The position numbers and the translations under genes are program-made. Below the pieces are notes generated by a model, which was not told the origin of the DNA, ran no database searches, and saw nothing but the letters and a program-made list of their open reading frames with translations. Positions 1 through 8,862 of a stretch of DNA of 58,197 nt are shown here, piece after piece (position 1 is the first letter of the stretch; each line of letters opens with the position of its first letter). Source of the stretch: Amphritea sp. (GTDB taxonomy: Bacteria > Pseudomonadota > Gammaproteobacteria > Pseudomonadales > Balneatricaceae); NCBI RefSeq assembly GCF_016744155.1, contig NZ_JADGEW010000027.1, positions 1-58,197 on the forward strand. The letters run 5' to 3'.

Positions 1-102
1 TACAACGTAAATAGCGTTACTTTGGGACAAAACGGCATCGGTATGAAAGTGAATACGGATGCAGGTGCAGTGTCACTTAGTGATATTAAACAGATAGGGT
101 AA
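1..102 (+). CDS. flgD: FlgD, hook-capping/scaffold protein, C-terminal end only
   Basis: An open frame enters from the left edge and ends at a TAA at 100-102, giving the last 33 residues of a protein ending in ...SLSDIKQIG. FlgD is the hook cap that guides polymerisation of FlgE subunits and is later discarded. The tail motif (Val-x-Leu-x-Asp-Ile near the C-terminus) and the position 15 bases ahead of flgE, with a ribosome site between, fit the usual flgBCDE order. The assignment rests mainly on that order, because only a short tail is visible. Confidence 0.75.
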   Translation, partial: YNVNSVTLGQNGIGMKVNTDAGAVSLSDIKQIG

Positions 103-117
103 AGCGAGGAGAACACC

Positions 118-2133
118 ATGGCGGGTTTTAATACTGCTATTACCGGTTTGAAAGCAGCAACGACTGATCTTGATGTAACCGGTAACAACATTGCCAACTC
201 CAGTACGGTGGGTTTTAAGGCTTCTCGTACCGAGTTTGGCGACATCTATACGTCGGCGGTTGTAGGCGCCGGTTCCAGTAATGTGCCAGGCTCTGGTGTT
301 ACGGTAACCGATATCGCTCAGGACTTTGCAGCCGGTACAACGGAGTTTACCAACAGTAATCTGGATCTCGCGATCGATGGCGCAGGCTTCTTTCAATTAT
401 CAGATGAGCAGGGTGGCTTGACCTATACCCGTGCCGGCGCATTTGAATTGGATAAAGACGGTTTTATCGTCAATAAAACCGGTCAGTTTCTGCGGGGTTA
501 TCCGGTTGTAAACGATATCGAACTTCCGCTGGGTAACCTGTCGGTCAGTGAAAAAGAGAGTAGCCCTCAGGCGACTTATAACATGGATCTTGCGGTGAAT
601 ATTGATTCGCGCAAGGATGCTAATGAGCTTCAGTCACTCTACGATAAAGATATTCCAGGTTCATATACTTATTCGACCACTATGGAACGGATTGATGCTT
701 TGGGTGATAGTTCAGCAATAAAGTATAACTATGTTGAACAGCGCCCGGTTAAAGAGACGCATACCTATGATTACGCAGGTGCAGGCGCTTTTCAGATCTC
801 AGGTGTAACTCTCGATACTGCAGACTTTACTGGTGCTGGGGGGACGTTGGATGACGCTGTTCTTTCAACGTTACAGTCTGCGGACAGTCGTGTATTTGAT
901 GTGGTTATTGATCAGCCATCTGCGGGTAAGCTTCAGGTTATTTTTAAGTCTGACTCAACTCAATATGGTGATCTGGTTGCTGTTGATGGAGCTGTAGCTT
1001 TAACCAATGAAACAGTAACCGAATTGACCGCCGGAGAGCAGCACTACTTCAACTTTACCGGAGCAACGTCCTCCACTTTGTTTGGTGGTGGTAATGCGGT
1101 TCTTGAATTGAGTGTTTCCGGTGTGACTATCTCAATTGATACTGGTACCAGTGGTGTCACCGCTCAGGATATCGTCAACGAGGTTAATGCTCAACGCACA
1201 ACTATTTCTAACACGAACAGTAATATCGAATCGTTCTCTTTGGACCTTTCAACAGGCACTCCTCGAATGCTTGTGAACTATCGTGCAGAGGGTGGCGATA
1301 TTTCTAATACGACGTTAGGAATGCAGGTTCTGTCGGGTCCAATAAATCCATTTTCTGGAATAGCAGTACCCGGTGGTGGTACCGGTACATTAACACCAGA
1401 TCTGGCAGTTGACGGTGATAATAGTTATGAAGGGGCTTACCGACTGTACGCTTATTTGCTAGATCCTGAGGATAGCGAAAAAGATCAGTTGCTGGTCATC
1501 GGTAAAAACCCTGATCCCGGTGAAGCTGGCTCGCTTCCAGAGAAAGGGCCTATCCTGCTGAAGTTTAATGATCTGGACGGTAACATTACTGAGATTAATG
1601 GTCAGACAGTAACCAGTACGCTGGCTATTCCTCAGCTTACCATTCAAGGGTTTAATGAAAATGATCAGATCCTGGCGAACAGTACTGACTCACAATCAGT
1701 TATTAAGCTTGATCTGACTAATACTACTCAGTTTGCTTCGGACTCCATTAAGAAGTCTTCTGCGCAAAATGGATATCCTAAAGGCGATCTGATTGGTGTC
1801 AGTTTCGGCCTGAACGGTGAAATGGTTGCCAGCTTTAGTAATGGCCAGAACCAGACGTTAGGGATTGTTGCCGTGGCTACTTTTGAGAACCAGGCAGGCT
1901 TGCAGCCGGTGGGTGATACTCAGTGGGCTGCGTCGCTGAGTTCGGGTAATGCGATACCTAACCCACCGGGTACCGGCCTTAATGGTACCTTGCGATCTGG
2001 TGCATTGGAGCAGTCTAACGTTGACCTGTCTGAGCAGTTGGTAAAACTGATCGAAGCACAGCGTAACTTCCAGGCGAACTCAAAAACGCTGGAAACTCTG
2101 AATACAGTGACGCAGGCGATTTTGCAGATCTGA
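118..2133 (+). CDS. flgE: Flagellar hook protein FlgE
   Basis: FlgE polymerises into the curved hook that joins rod to filament. The N-terminus has the rod/hook signature (FNTAITGLKAATTDLDVTGNN followed by IANSSTVGFK), and the C-terminus has the matching D0 coil (SNVDLSEQLVKLIEAQRNFQANSK). At 671 residues it is much longer than the roughly 400-residue enteric protein. The extra length is a Ser/Thr/Gly-rich central region (about residues 150-520), which would form the exposed D1/D2 domains. The ATG follows a GAGGAG ribosome site at a normal distance. It directly follows flgD and ends just before a strong terminator, so it closes the flgB-E unit. Confidence 0.97.
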   Translation: MAGFNTAITGLKAATTDLDVTGNNIANSSTVGFKASRTEFGDIYTSAVVGAGSSNVPGSGVTVTDIAQDFAAGTTEFTNSNLDLAIDGAGFFQLSDEQGGLTYTRAGAFELDKDGFIVNKTGQFLRGYPVVNDIELPLGNLSVSEKESSPQATYNMDLAVNIDSRKDANELQSLYDKDIPGSYTYSTTMERIDALGDSSAIKYNYVEQRPVKETHTYDYAGAGAFQISGVTLDTADFTGAGGTLDDAVLSTLQSADSRVFDVVIDQPSAGKLQVIFKSDSTQYGDLVAVDGAVALTNETVTELTAGEQHYFNFTGATSSTLFGGGNAVLELSVSGVTISIDTGTSGVTAQDIVNEVNAQRTTISNTNSNIESFSLDLSTGTPRMLVNYRAEGGDISNTTLGMQVLSGPINPFSGIAVPGGGTGTLTPDLAVDGDNSYEGAYRLYAYLLDPEDSEKDQLLVIGKNPDPGEAGSLPEKGPILLKFNDLDGNITEINGQTVTSTLAIPQLTIQGFNENDQILANSTDSQSVIKLDLTNTTQFASDSIKKSSAQNGYPKGDLIGVSFGLNGEMVASFSNGQNQTLGIVAVATFENQAGLQPVGDTQWAASLSSGNAIPNPPGTGLNGTLRSGALEQSNVDLSEQLVKLIEAQRNFQANSKTLETLNTVTQAILQI

Positions 2134-2160
2134 TCAAGTTTGAAGGGATTGTTAATATGA

Positions 2161-2188
2161 AAAGACGACTTCGGTCGTCTTTTTTTTT
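2161..2188 (+). terminator. Rho-independent terminator after flgE
   Basis: A 9-bp stem (AAAGACGAC / GTCGTCTTT) closes on a very stable TTCG tetraloop and runs into a T tract. It sits 27 bases after the flgE stop and ahead of the flgF sigma54 promoter, separating the two units. Confidence 0.9.
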
Positions 2189-2203
2189 GCCGTTTCGGTC
2201 TAT

Positions 2204-2220
2204 TGGCACAACCATTGCAT
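2204..2220 (+). promoter_or_regulatory. Sigma54 (RpoN) promoter of flgF operon
   Basis: TGGCAC-N5-TTGCAT matches the -24/-12 consensus exactly, with GG at 2205-2206 and GC at 2217-2218 separated by ten bases. It lies 80 bases before flgF and just after the flgE terminator. No FleQ-box-like GTCA...TGAC site is visible nearby. This fits activation by FleR, as known for flgFGHIJKL in Pseudomonas; the activator is inferred. Confidence 0.88.
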
Positions 2221-2299
2221 TTTACCTGTTAGTGAAATTTAACCACTAAAGCGGCAATGTCTGACCGTTTAAGTGTTAAGGCGGCAAACGGGGTATCCA

Positions 2300-3043
2300 A
2301 TGGATAAAGTGTTGTATCTGGCAATGAGCGGAGCGCGGGAAACCATGCGTTCTCAGCAAGCCCACGCCAACAACCTGGCGAATGCGACGACCACAGGTTT
2401 TAAAGCAGATTTTGCTCAAGCCAGAGCGATGCAAGTCCATGGTGATGGTCATGAGTCCCGTGTCTATGCGATGGCGGAGCGCCCGGGTACTAATACCGCC
2501 AGCGGAACGCTGATGCAGACAGGCCGATCGCTGGATGTAGCGGTAGATGGCGATGGCTGGTTAGCAGTATTAGACAGCAATGGGAACGAGGCTTATACCC
2601 GACAGGGAGAGCTACAGATTAATCAGTTCAATCAACTGGTAACAGGTTCCGGCGCCCGGGTTATGGGTAATGGCGGTATACCTATCACGCTACCTCCGTT
2701 TGAAAAGCTGGATGTCGGTGGTGATGGCACTATCACGATAAAACCGTTGGGCGAAGGTGCTGCGGAACTGGCTATTCTGGATCGAATTAAACTGGTTAAT
2801 CCCGAGTCAGGCGAGTTGTTTAAAAGTACTGATGGTCTGATGCATAGCGGCAATAACCAGCCGTTGTTGCCGGACAATGGGGTAAAACTTCGTTCCGGCT
2901 TTGTTGAATCAAGCAATGTGAACTCTATTTCTGAGCTGACATCAATTATTGATCTGGCACGCCAATTTGAAATGCATGTGAAGATGATGAAGACGGCTGA
3001 GGAGAACTCCTCCGCTGCCACTAAAATCTTATCGCTTCAGTAA
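2300..3043 (+). CDS. flgF: Flagellar proximal rod protein FlgF
   Basis: FlgF is a proximal rod subunit in the periplasm. The 247-residue product starts MDKVLYLAMSGARETM and carries the rod signature (QQAHANNLANATTTGFK), then the C-terminal coil (GFVESSNVNSISELTSIIDL). An in-frame upstream start at 2273 would add nine residues not seen in the family, so the ATG at 2300 was chosen. It has a modest GGGG ribosome site. It is the first gene after the sigma54 promoter and is followed by flgG at a 36-base gap. Confidence 0.96.
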   Translation: MDKVLYLAMSGARETMRSQQAHANNLANATTTGFKADFAQARAMQVHGDGHESRVYAMAERPGTNTASGTLMQTGRSLDVAVDGDGWLAVLDSNGNEAYTRQGELQINQFNQLVTGSGARVMGNGGIPITLPPFEKLDVGGDGTITIKPLGEGAAELAILDRIKLVNPESGELFKSTDGLMHSGNNQPLLPDNGVKLRSGFVESSNVNSISELTSIIDLARQFEMHVKMMKTAEENSSAATKILSLQ

Positions 3044-3079
3044 CAGAATAATGATGAATAATAAGGGTGGAGAATAGTT

Positions 3080-3865
3080 ATGCATGGAGCCCTCTTTGTA
3101 GCAAAAACAGGTCTGAGTGCGCAGGACACTTCCCTGAAGGTTATATCGAATAACCTGGCCAACGTCAGTACCGTTGGTTTCAAAAAAGACCGTGTGGTTT
3201 TTGAAGATTTGATGTACCAGATTCAGCGTCAGCCAGGTGCTCAGTCCGCTGAAGATTCACAGCTTCCTTCCGGGTTGCAGCTTGGATCGGGTGTTAGAGT
3301 TGCGGGCACGCAAAAGCTGTTTCAAGAAGGCGAACTACAGACGACGGGTGAGGCGTTTGATATTGCCATTGCTGGTCGGGGTTTCTGGGAGGTAACACTG
3401 CCCAATGGTGATGCAGGCTATACTCGCCAGGGCCAGTTTCAGCTTAATTCAGACAATGAAATTGTAACCTCTGAAGGGTATGTACTAGCCGGGGGGATTA
3501 CGCTGCCTGCAGAAGTACAGTCGATGACCGTCGGTGTTGATGGCACCGTCAGTGCACTGGTGCAGGGGAGTGCCACGCCACAGCAAATTGGGCAGTTACA
3601 GTTGGCGGATTTTGTTAACCCGCAAGGGTTGCAAGCCTATGGGCAGAACCTGTTCCTTGAAACCGCCGCGAGTGGTACGCCTACGCTGGCGAATCCTGGT
3701 GAAGGAGGAACGGGACAGCTGCGTCAGGGGATGTTAGAAGGGTCGAACGTCAATGCAGTGGAAGAGTTGGTAAATATGATTACCACTCAACGTGCTTATG
3801 AGATGAACTCTAAAGTGATCTCAACCGCAGACCAGATGCTGTCCTTTGTGACGCAGAATCTGTAA
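3080..3865 (+). CDS. flgG: Flagellar distal rod protein FlgG
   Basis: FlgG builds the distal rod that crosses the periplasm through the P and L rings. The 261-residue length is typical. The N-terminal rod signature (DTSLKVISNNLANVSTVGFK) and the C-terminal coil (EGSNVNAVEELVNMITTQRA) are both present. A GGTGGAG ribosome site precedes the ATG. It sits between flgF and flgH in the standard order. Confidence 0.98.
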   Translation: MHGALFVAKTGLSAQDTSLKVISNNLANVSTVGFKKDRVVFEDLMYQIQRQPGAQSAEDSQLPSGLQLGSGVRVAGTQKLFQEGELQTTGEAFDIAIAGRGFWEVTLPNGDAGYTRQGQFQLNSDNEIVTSEGYVLAGGITLPAEVQSMTVGVDGTVSALVQGSATPQQIGQLQLADFVNPQGLQAYGQNLFLETAASGTPTLANPGEGGTGQLRQGMLEGSNVNAVEELVNMITTQRAYEMNSKVISTADQMLSFVTQNL

Positions 3866-3887
3866 ATCTGAGTTGAGGAGGTAAGTG

Positions 3888-4562
3888 ATGAAACGATTGT
3901 TAACCGTATTTGCCGCAATCCTGATATTGGAGGGCTGCGTCAGTGCGCCCCCCAAGCCGGATAGTCCGCATTTTGCGCCGGTCCGCACTCAGGCGCTGGA
4001 AGCGCCCCGTGAAGTGACCGGTTCCATCTTTAATGCGGCAACCAGTAACAGCTTATACGGTGATGGTCGTGCGCATCGATTGGGAGACATCATTACTGTT
4101 GTGCTTCAGGAAAGTACCTCTTCTACTAAAAGTAATAAGACCAGTGTGGATAAAGAAAATTCCCAGACGCTGGCATCACCGACAATATTTGGTATTCAGC
4201 CAACGATATTAGGCAAGCCTTTGAGCGCCAGCACAGGTGACTCAACCACCGCTTTTGAAGGGGAGGGGAAATCTGATATGAGTAATAGCCTGAGTGGCAA
4301 TATTACTGTGACGGTTCATGAGGTCCTTCCTAATGGATTGATGATCGTTAAAGGTGAGAAGTGGCTGACCCTGAATCAGGGTGATGAGTATATTCGTGTT
4401 AGCGGAATGATTCGGCCACAGGATATATCAACCAGTAATACAGTGCTTTCTACCCAGTTAGCAGATGCCCGGATTACCTATAGTGGTTCAGGTGCGTTGA
4501 ATGACTCAAACTCAATGGGTTGGCTATCGAAGTTCTTTATTGGTCCATTATGGCCATTCTGA
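3888..4562 (+). CDS. flgH: Flagellar L-ring lipoprotein FlgH
   Basis: FlgH forms the outer-membrane L ring. The 224-residue product has a lipoprotein signal: a basic start (MKRLL), a hydrophobic stretch and a lipobox ending in EGC at about residue 18, so Cys would be lipidated. The conserved core ([19 protein letters not shown] and [20 protein letters not shown]) is clear. GTG at 3885 immediately precedes ATG at 3888; the ATG has the better spacing to the GAGGAGG ribosome site. flgI follows after 20 bases. Confidence 0.97.
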   Translation: MKRLLTVFAAILILEGCVSAPPKPDSPHFAPVRTQALEAPREVTGSIFNAATSNSLYGDGRAHRLGDIITVVLQESTSSTKSNKTSVDKENSQTLASPTIFGIQPTILGKPLSASTGDSTTAFEGEGKSDMSNSLSGNITVTVHEVLPNGLMIVKGEKWLTLNQGDEYIRVSGMIRPQDISTSNTVLSTQLADARITYSGSGALNDSNSMGWLSKFFIGPLWPF

Positions 4563-4582
4563 GCGGACGAAGCGGAGATAAG

Positions 4583-5677
4583 ATGATGAAAGGTTTCTGG
4601 ATAATTGCTTTGGTCACAGCGCTGCTAAGTAATGTAGCGCAGGCAGAAAGAATAAAAGATCTTACTTCGGTTGCCGGTGTACGTAGTAACCAGCTGGTGG
4701 GTTATGGACTGGTGGTAGGCCTTGATGGAACAGGGGATAAAACCTCATTTACCTCGGCGACTTTTCGTAACATGCTGAATAATTTTGGCGTTGCCATTCC
4801 GCCGAATATCAACCCTAAGTCAAAGAACATTGCTGCCGTTGCTGTTCATGCAGACCTGCCGCCTTTTTCTAAACCGGGTCAGGTAATAGATGTCACTGTT
4901 TCTACTATCGGTGATGCTAAAAGTTTGCGAGGCGGAAGCCTGATTATGGCCCCTCTGAAGGGTGCTGATGGCCAGATATATGCTATTGCCCAGGGCAATT
5001 TAGTGGTGTCTGGTTTTGGTGTGCAGGGCTCAGACGGTTCCCGATTATCCTTGAATGTTCCCAGTGTGGGCCGTATTCCTGGAGGGGCTTCGGTCGAGCG
5101 TACAGTGCCAAACTCTTTTGGTCAGGGTGACAGTCTGGTACTGAACCTGAATCATGCGGATTTTACTACCGCTCGCCGGGTTGCTGAGCAAGTAAATAGC
5201 CTGTTAGGGCCTGGAATGGCTCAGGCGATGGATGCAACCTCAATTCGAGTATCGGCACCCCGTGATCCTAATCAGCGTGTCTCTTTTCTGTCGGTACTTG
5301 AAAATCTTGAGGTTCAGCCTGCGCAGGAAGTGGCAAAAGTAATTATAAACTCACGTACCGGCACCATTATTATTGGTCAGAATGTTCGTGTATCCCCTGT
5401 AGCCATTACCCACGGTGGTATGACAGTCGCGATCACCGAAGATCTGAACGTTGATCAACCTAATGCGCTAGCGGAAGGCGAAACTGTAATAACACCTCGT
5501 ACCGGTATTGAAGTGGATGCTGGCAGTGGGCATATGTTTGAGTTTTCTCCGGGTGCGTCGTTACAGGATATCGTAGAAGCGGTTAATCAGGTAGGGGCCG
5601 CTCCCGGTGATCTGATGGCTATTCTGGAAGCGCTGCGACAGGCAGGTGCCCTGAAAGCTGAACTGATTGTTATCTGA
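4583..5677 (+). CDS. flgI: Flagellar P-ring protein FlgI
   Basis: FlgI assembles the periplasmic P ring around the rod. A Sec signal peptide is visible ([21 protein letters not shown], cleavage after AQA), followed by the family start [21 protein letters not shown]. The 364-residue length is standard. An open frame extends upstream into flgH, but the tandem ATGs at 4583 and 4586 follow a GCGGAG ribosome site and begin the signal peptide, so one of them is the start. flgJ begins five bases after the stop. Confidence 0.97.
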   Translation: MMKGFWIIALVTALLSNVAQAERIKDLTSVAGVRSNQLVGYGLVVGLDGTGDKTSFTSATFRNMLNNFGVAIPPNINPKSKNIAAVAVHADLPPFSKPGQVIDVTVSTIGDAKSLRGGSLIMAPLKGADGQIYAIAQGNLVVSGFGVQGSDGSRLSLNVPSVGRIPGGASVERTVPNSFGQGDSLVLNLNHADFTTARRVAEQVNSLLGPGMAQAMDATSIRVSAPRDPNQRVSFLSVLENLEVQPAQEVAKVIINSRTGTIIIGQNVRVSPVAITHGGMTVAITEDLNVDQPNALAEGETVITPRTGIEVDAGSGHMFEFSPGASLQDIVEAVNQVGAAPGDLMAILEALRQAGALKAELIVI

Positions 5678-5682
5678 GGCCG

Positions 5683-6768
5683 ATGATGAAAACTGATCCG
5701 ACTCAACATGCCCAGCTGTTCACTGAACTGGGAGAGATGAATAAGCTGCGCCAGCAGGCAAGGGATAATGATCCTGCCGCCTTGCAGGCAGTGGCTGAAC
5801 AGTTTGAGCAGCTATTTCTGAATATGCTGGTGAAAAGCATGCGTGATGCTAATGCCACTTTTTCAGAAGATAGCTACTTTAATAGCTCTCAAGTGCAGTT
5901 CTACCAGGAGATGTCTGATTCTCAGCTGACTAAAGAGCTGGCAGAGAATAAAGGCATCGGCCTGGCAGAAGTGTTAGTGCGACAGCTGGGTGGCAATCTT
6001 GATCCGCGGCTGAATGATGGAAAAGAAGAGGAGGGGCGAATTAAACCTCTTTCTGAATCAGAACGGATGTTGAATCGGACGGTTGATACAGCAGCGAGTA
6101 TGGCTGCCTCTGCTATTCTCGGTCAGGCCCAGGCTAATAGCCGGGCAATAGAGAAAGCTAAAGCAGAAGAGTCGGTCGCTACTGTGCCAAATGTTGCCGC
6201 GTCGGTGCCGCCCGAATCAAAAGCTAAAACAGTTACTCCAGAAGTGGTTGTAGAAAAGGCGCAGCCTCAACGTTTTGAAACGCCTGAGCAGTTTGTTCAA
6301 ACCTTGCTGCCTCTGGCTGAATCGGTGGCGGCAGAGTTGGGAGTAGACCCTAAAGTGTTGTTGGCGCAGTCGGCATTGGAAACAGGTTGGGGTCGTTACC
6401 TGATTCAACGGCCAGAAGGTGGTAGCAGTCATAACCTATTTAATATTAAGGCGGATAGCCGTTGGTCTGGTGATCATGCCAGCGTTGGTACGGTTGAGTT
6501 TCGCGATGGTGTGGCGCAAAAAGAGCGTTCTGCCTTCAGGGTCTACGATTCCTATGAAGAAAGTTTCCGAGATTACGCTAAATTTCTGAGTAACAGTCCG
6601 CGTTATCAGCAGGCGTTAGAACAGGCGGGAGACCCATATCAGTATTTGAGTCGTTTACAGGAAGCGGGTTATGCCACCGACCCAGAGTATGCACAAAAGA
6701 TCAGCAGAATTTTTGATGGGGATGTTCTGGCCGGAGTAACTCCTGGTACAGATACTAAAGAAAGTTAG
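5683..6768 (+). CDS. flgJ: FlgJ, rod-cap protein with peptidoglycan hydrolase domain
   Basis: FlgJ caps the growing rod and opens the peptidoglycan. Residues about 15-105 match the rod-cap domain (EQFEQLFLNMLVKSMRDA, then FYQEMSDSQLTKELA). A linker rich in Ala, Lys and Pro follows. From about residue 205 there is a glucosaminidase-type domain with the catalytic glutamate in SALETGWG and the NLFNIKAD motif. The dual-domain form of 361 residues is typical of beta- and gammaproteobacteria. Tandem ATGs occur at 5683 and 5686. It is the last gene before an 83-base gap to flgK. Confidence 0.96.
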   Translation: MMKTDPTQHAQLFTELGEMNKLRQQARDNDPAALQAVAEQFEQLFLNMLVKSMRDANATFSEDSYFNSSQVQFYQEMSDSQLTKELAENKGIGLAEVLVRQLGGNLDPRLNDGKEEEGRIKPLSESERMLNRTVDTAASMAASAILGQAQANSRAIEKAKAEESVATVPNVAASVPPESKAKTVTPEVVVEKAQPQRFETPEQFVQTLLPLAESVAAELGVDPKVLLAQSALETGWGRYLIQRPEGGSSHNLFNIKADSRWSGDHASVGTVEFRDGVAQKERSAFRVYDSYEESFRDYAKFLSNSPRYQQALEQAGDPYQYLSRLQEAGYATDPEYAQKISRIFDGDVLAGVTPGTDTKES

Positions 6769-6851
6769 TTTTTGGCCGCTAAAGAGAGCAGTGTCTAGGT
6801 GAAACCTGTCTGCTCCCTGCTTTGCCGATAGAGTGTTCCCGGGAGTTAAGT

Positions 6852-8840
6852 ATGTCATCATTTAATTTGTTAAGTATTGGTAATCAGGCGTTACAAGCTA
6901 ACCAGTCCGCGTTGAATACTGTTGGTCAGAATATCAGTAACGTGAACACTGAGGGCTATAGCCGTCAACGAGTTGATTTTGTCAGCTTGAACGACCGTGC
7001 CGGTGTTTTTGTAAACGATATTGAACGCATCTCTGATGAGTTCATGGTTCGTCAGGTTTGGTCTGATACCAGTAACCAGAATTTTTATAGCAAGATGGAA
7101 GGTTTTGCTAACGAGTTGGATAACCTGTTAGCGGCTGAAAGTACTAGCCTGTCTACCGCGATGAATGAGTACTTTGGCGCGCTGCAAAGTGCCGTTGACG
7201 ACCCGACATCTCTTCCGTCTCGGCAGTTGTTTCTATCCCAGGCTCAAGCGCTTCAAAGTCGTGTCAATTCGATGGATGCCAGCCTGACACGTCAGAATGA
7301 TTCGATTAACTCTCAGATAGAGAGTGTGGTGTCACAGATAAACAGTATTACCCCCCAGATTGCTAGCCTCAACGAAGATATTGAGAGGCTGTCAGCATCT
7401 AACTCTGTTCCCAACGAGATGTATGACAAGCGTGACCGTTTGATAGAACAGTTGGCTGGGTTTGTCGACATATCGACCTCTTTTGATCAAAACGGCTCTG
7501 TGGATATCTATATTGGCGATGGTCAGCCGCTGGTGCTAAATGACAGAGGTCAGCGACTGGTATCAGTTCAGGGTACCCCTGATGCGACTAAAAATGAGAT
7601 AGCCGTAGAGATTGGTTCACGGGCGAACCTACTGACCGATAAGATTTCCGGTGGTCAGTTAGGTGGTCTGATAGAATATCGTGAATCAAATCTGGCGAAC
7701 GCTGCAAACGAACTGGGCCGGATAGTCATGTCGTTTTCAGAATCTATGAATCAGCAGCATGCCTTAGGTATGGATCTTGAGGGTGATCTGGGTGGCCTCG
7801 TATTCCGCGATATTAATGATGCCCAGTTGATGGATGCCAGGGTAAACGCTTCTTCGTTAAATACCTCGACTATCCAACAGGATCTGGTACAGATTACTGA
7901 TGTTTCTAAGTTAAAAGCTTCAGAGTATGAGCTGGTATTTAATACCCAGAACACCTTCACCATGACCCGTGAATCTGATGGCGTAATGATGAGTCAAAGC
8001 TCTTTTGCTCTGGCAGCTTCGGCCACAGATGTTGATCAGGATGGGGAATACTACTGGGATACAAGTACTAACGAACTGACTGTCCAGGCAGATGGCTTTA
8101 AGTTGTACTTGAATGCCCAGACCTCGTTTGCCGGAGGCGATACCTTCATGGTACGTCCCGTACGCAACGGTGCTTCTGACTTTGCCGTGGCGATGACAGA
8201 TCCTCGAGATTTGGCCCTGGCTTCCCCGCTGAGTACTAGTCGTTCAATTGATAACACGGGAACCGGAACCATTGCGGTGAAGGTCACCGATGTGGCGACA
8301 ACGACCTTTACCACTACTTCAGGGGCGATGACGCCAGCGATTGATATTGAGATCTCTGATCCAGGTACTGGCCTTGAATATACGGTCTATGAACAAGGTA
8401 CCGCGACAGTTGTGGGGACTGGTAGTTATATTGCTGGAGAAGCAATAGCATTAAACGGTTATGAGGTAACAATCAGCAATAATCCTAAGGTTGGGGACCG
8501 CTTCTCAGTGAATTTCAACACTGGGGGGGTATCTGATAACCGCAATGCATTGGCGATGTCCGATTTGCAGTTTGCCAGGCTGATTGACGGCTCCTCCTAC
8601 CAGGATGTTTATGGCTCTCTTGTGGAAACCGTTGGTACAGAGACGAATATTGCTCAAATTAATGCTCAAGCCAGTAAGGCGGTTCTGGATGTTAGTGTTA
8701 ATCAACGCGACTCGGTTAGTGGTGTAAACCTGGATGAAGAGGCAACTAAGCTAGTGCAGTATCAGCAGGCCTACAGTGCTTCAGCCAAACTAATAAGTGT
8801 GTCTCAGACAATTTTTGATACCTTGCTGCAAAGTATTTAA
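6852..8840 (+). CDS. flgK: Hook-associated protein 1, FlgK
   Basis: FlgK is the first junction protein between hook and filament. The 662-residue product begins MSSFNLLSIGNQALQANQSA and has the signature NTVGQNISNVNTEGYSRQ, with a matching C-terminal coil (VNLDEEATKLVQYQQAYSAS). It is longer than the enteric form because of a variable middle region. The start at 6852 follows GGGAG; an in-frame ATG at 6822 would add ten non-family residues. The 83-base upstream gap holds a GCCGATAG sequence that resembles a sigma28 -10 but lacks a proper -35. Confidence 0.96.
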   Translation: MSSFNLLSIGNQALQANQSALNTVGQNISNVNTEGYSRQRVDFVSLNDRAGVFVNDIERISDEFMVRQVWSDTSNQNFYSKMEGFANELDNLLAAESTSLSTAMNEYFGALQSAVDDPTSLPSRQLFLSQAQALQSRVNSMDASLTRQNDSINSQIESVVSQINSITPQIASLNEDIERLSASNSVPNEMYDKRDRLIEQLAGFVDISTSFDQNGSVDIYIGDGQPLVLNDRGQRLVSVQGTPDATKNEIAVEIGSRANLLTDKISGGQLGGLIEYRESNLANAANELGRIVMSFSESMNQQHALGMDLEGDLGGLVFRDINDAQLMDARVNASSLNTSTIQQDLVQITDVSKLKASEYELVFNTQNTFTMTRESDGVMMSQSSFALAASATDVDQDGEYYWDTSTNELTVQADGFKLYLNAQTSFAGGDTFMVRPVRNGASDFAVAMTDPRDLALASPLSTSRSIDNTGTGTIAVKVTDVATTTFTTTSGAMTPAIDIEISDPGTGLEYTVYEQGTATVVGTGSYIAGEAIALNGYEVTISNNPKVGDRFSVNFNTGGVSDNRNALAMSDLQFARLIDGSSYQDVYGSLVETVGTETNIAQINAQASKAVLDVSVNQRDSVSGVNLDEEATKLVQYQQAYSASAKLISVSQTIFDTLLQSI

Positions 8841-8862
8841 GCGGCAGGGCGAGGTATAGATT

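Noticed and set aside
73-396. A 107-codon minus-strand open frame over the flgD/flgE junction
   Set aside because: It is antisense to well-conserved hook-gene sequence and shows no independent coding signal.
6800-6831. GCCGATAG before flgK as a sigma28 promoter
   Set aside because: The -10 is good, but no TAAA lies at the required distance; the nearest GAAA is four bases too far upstream. flgK is probably read from the flgF promoter.
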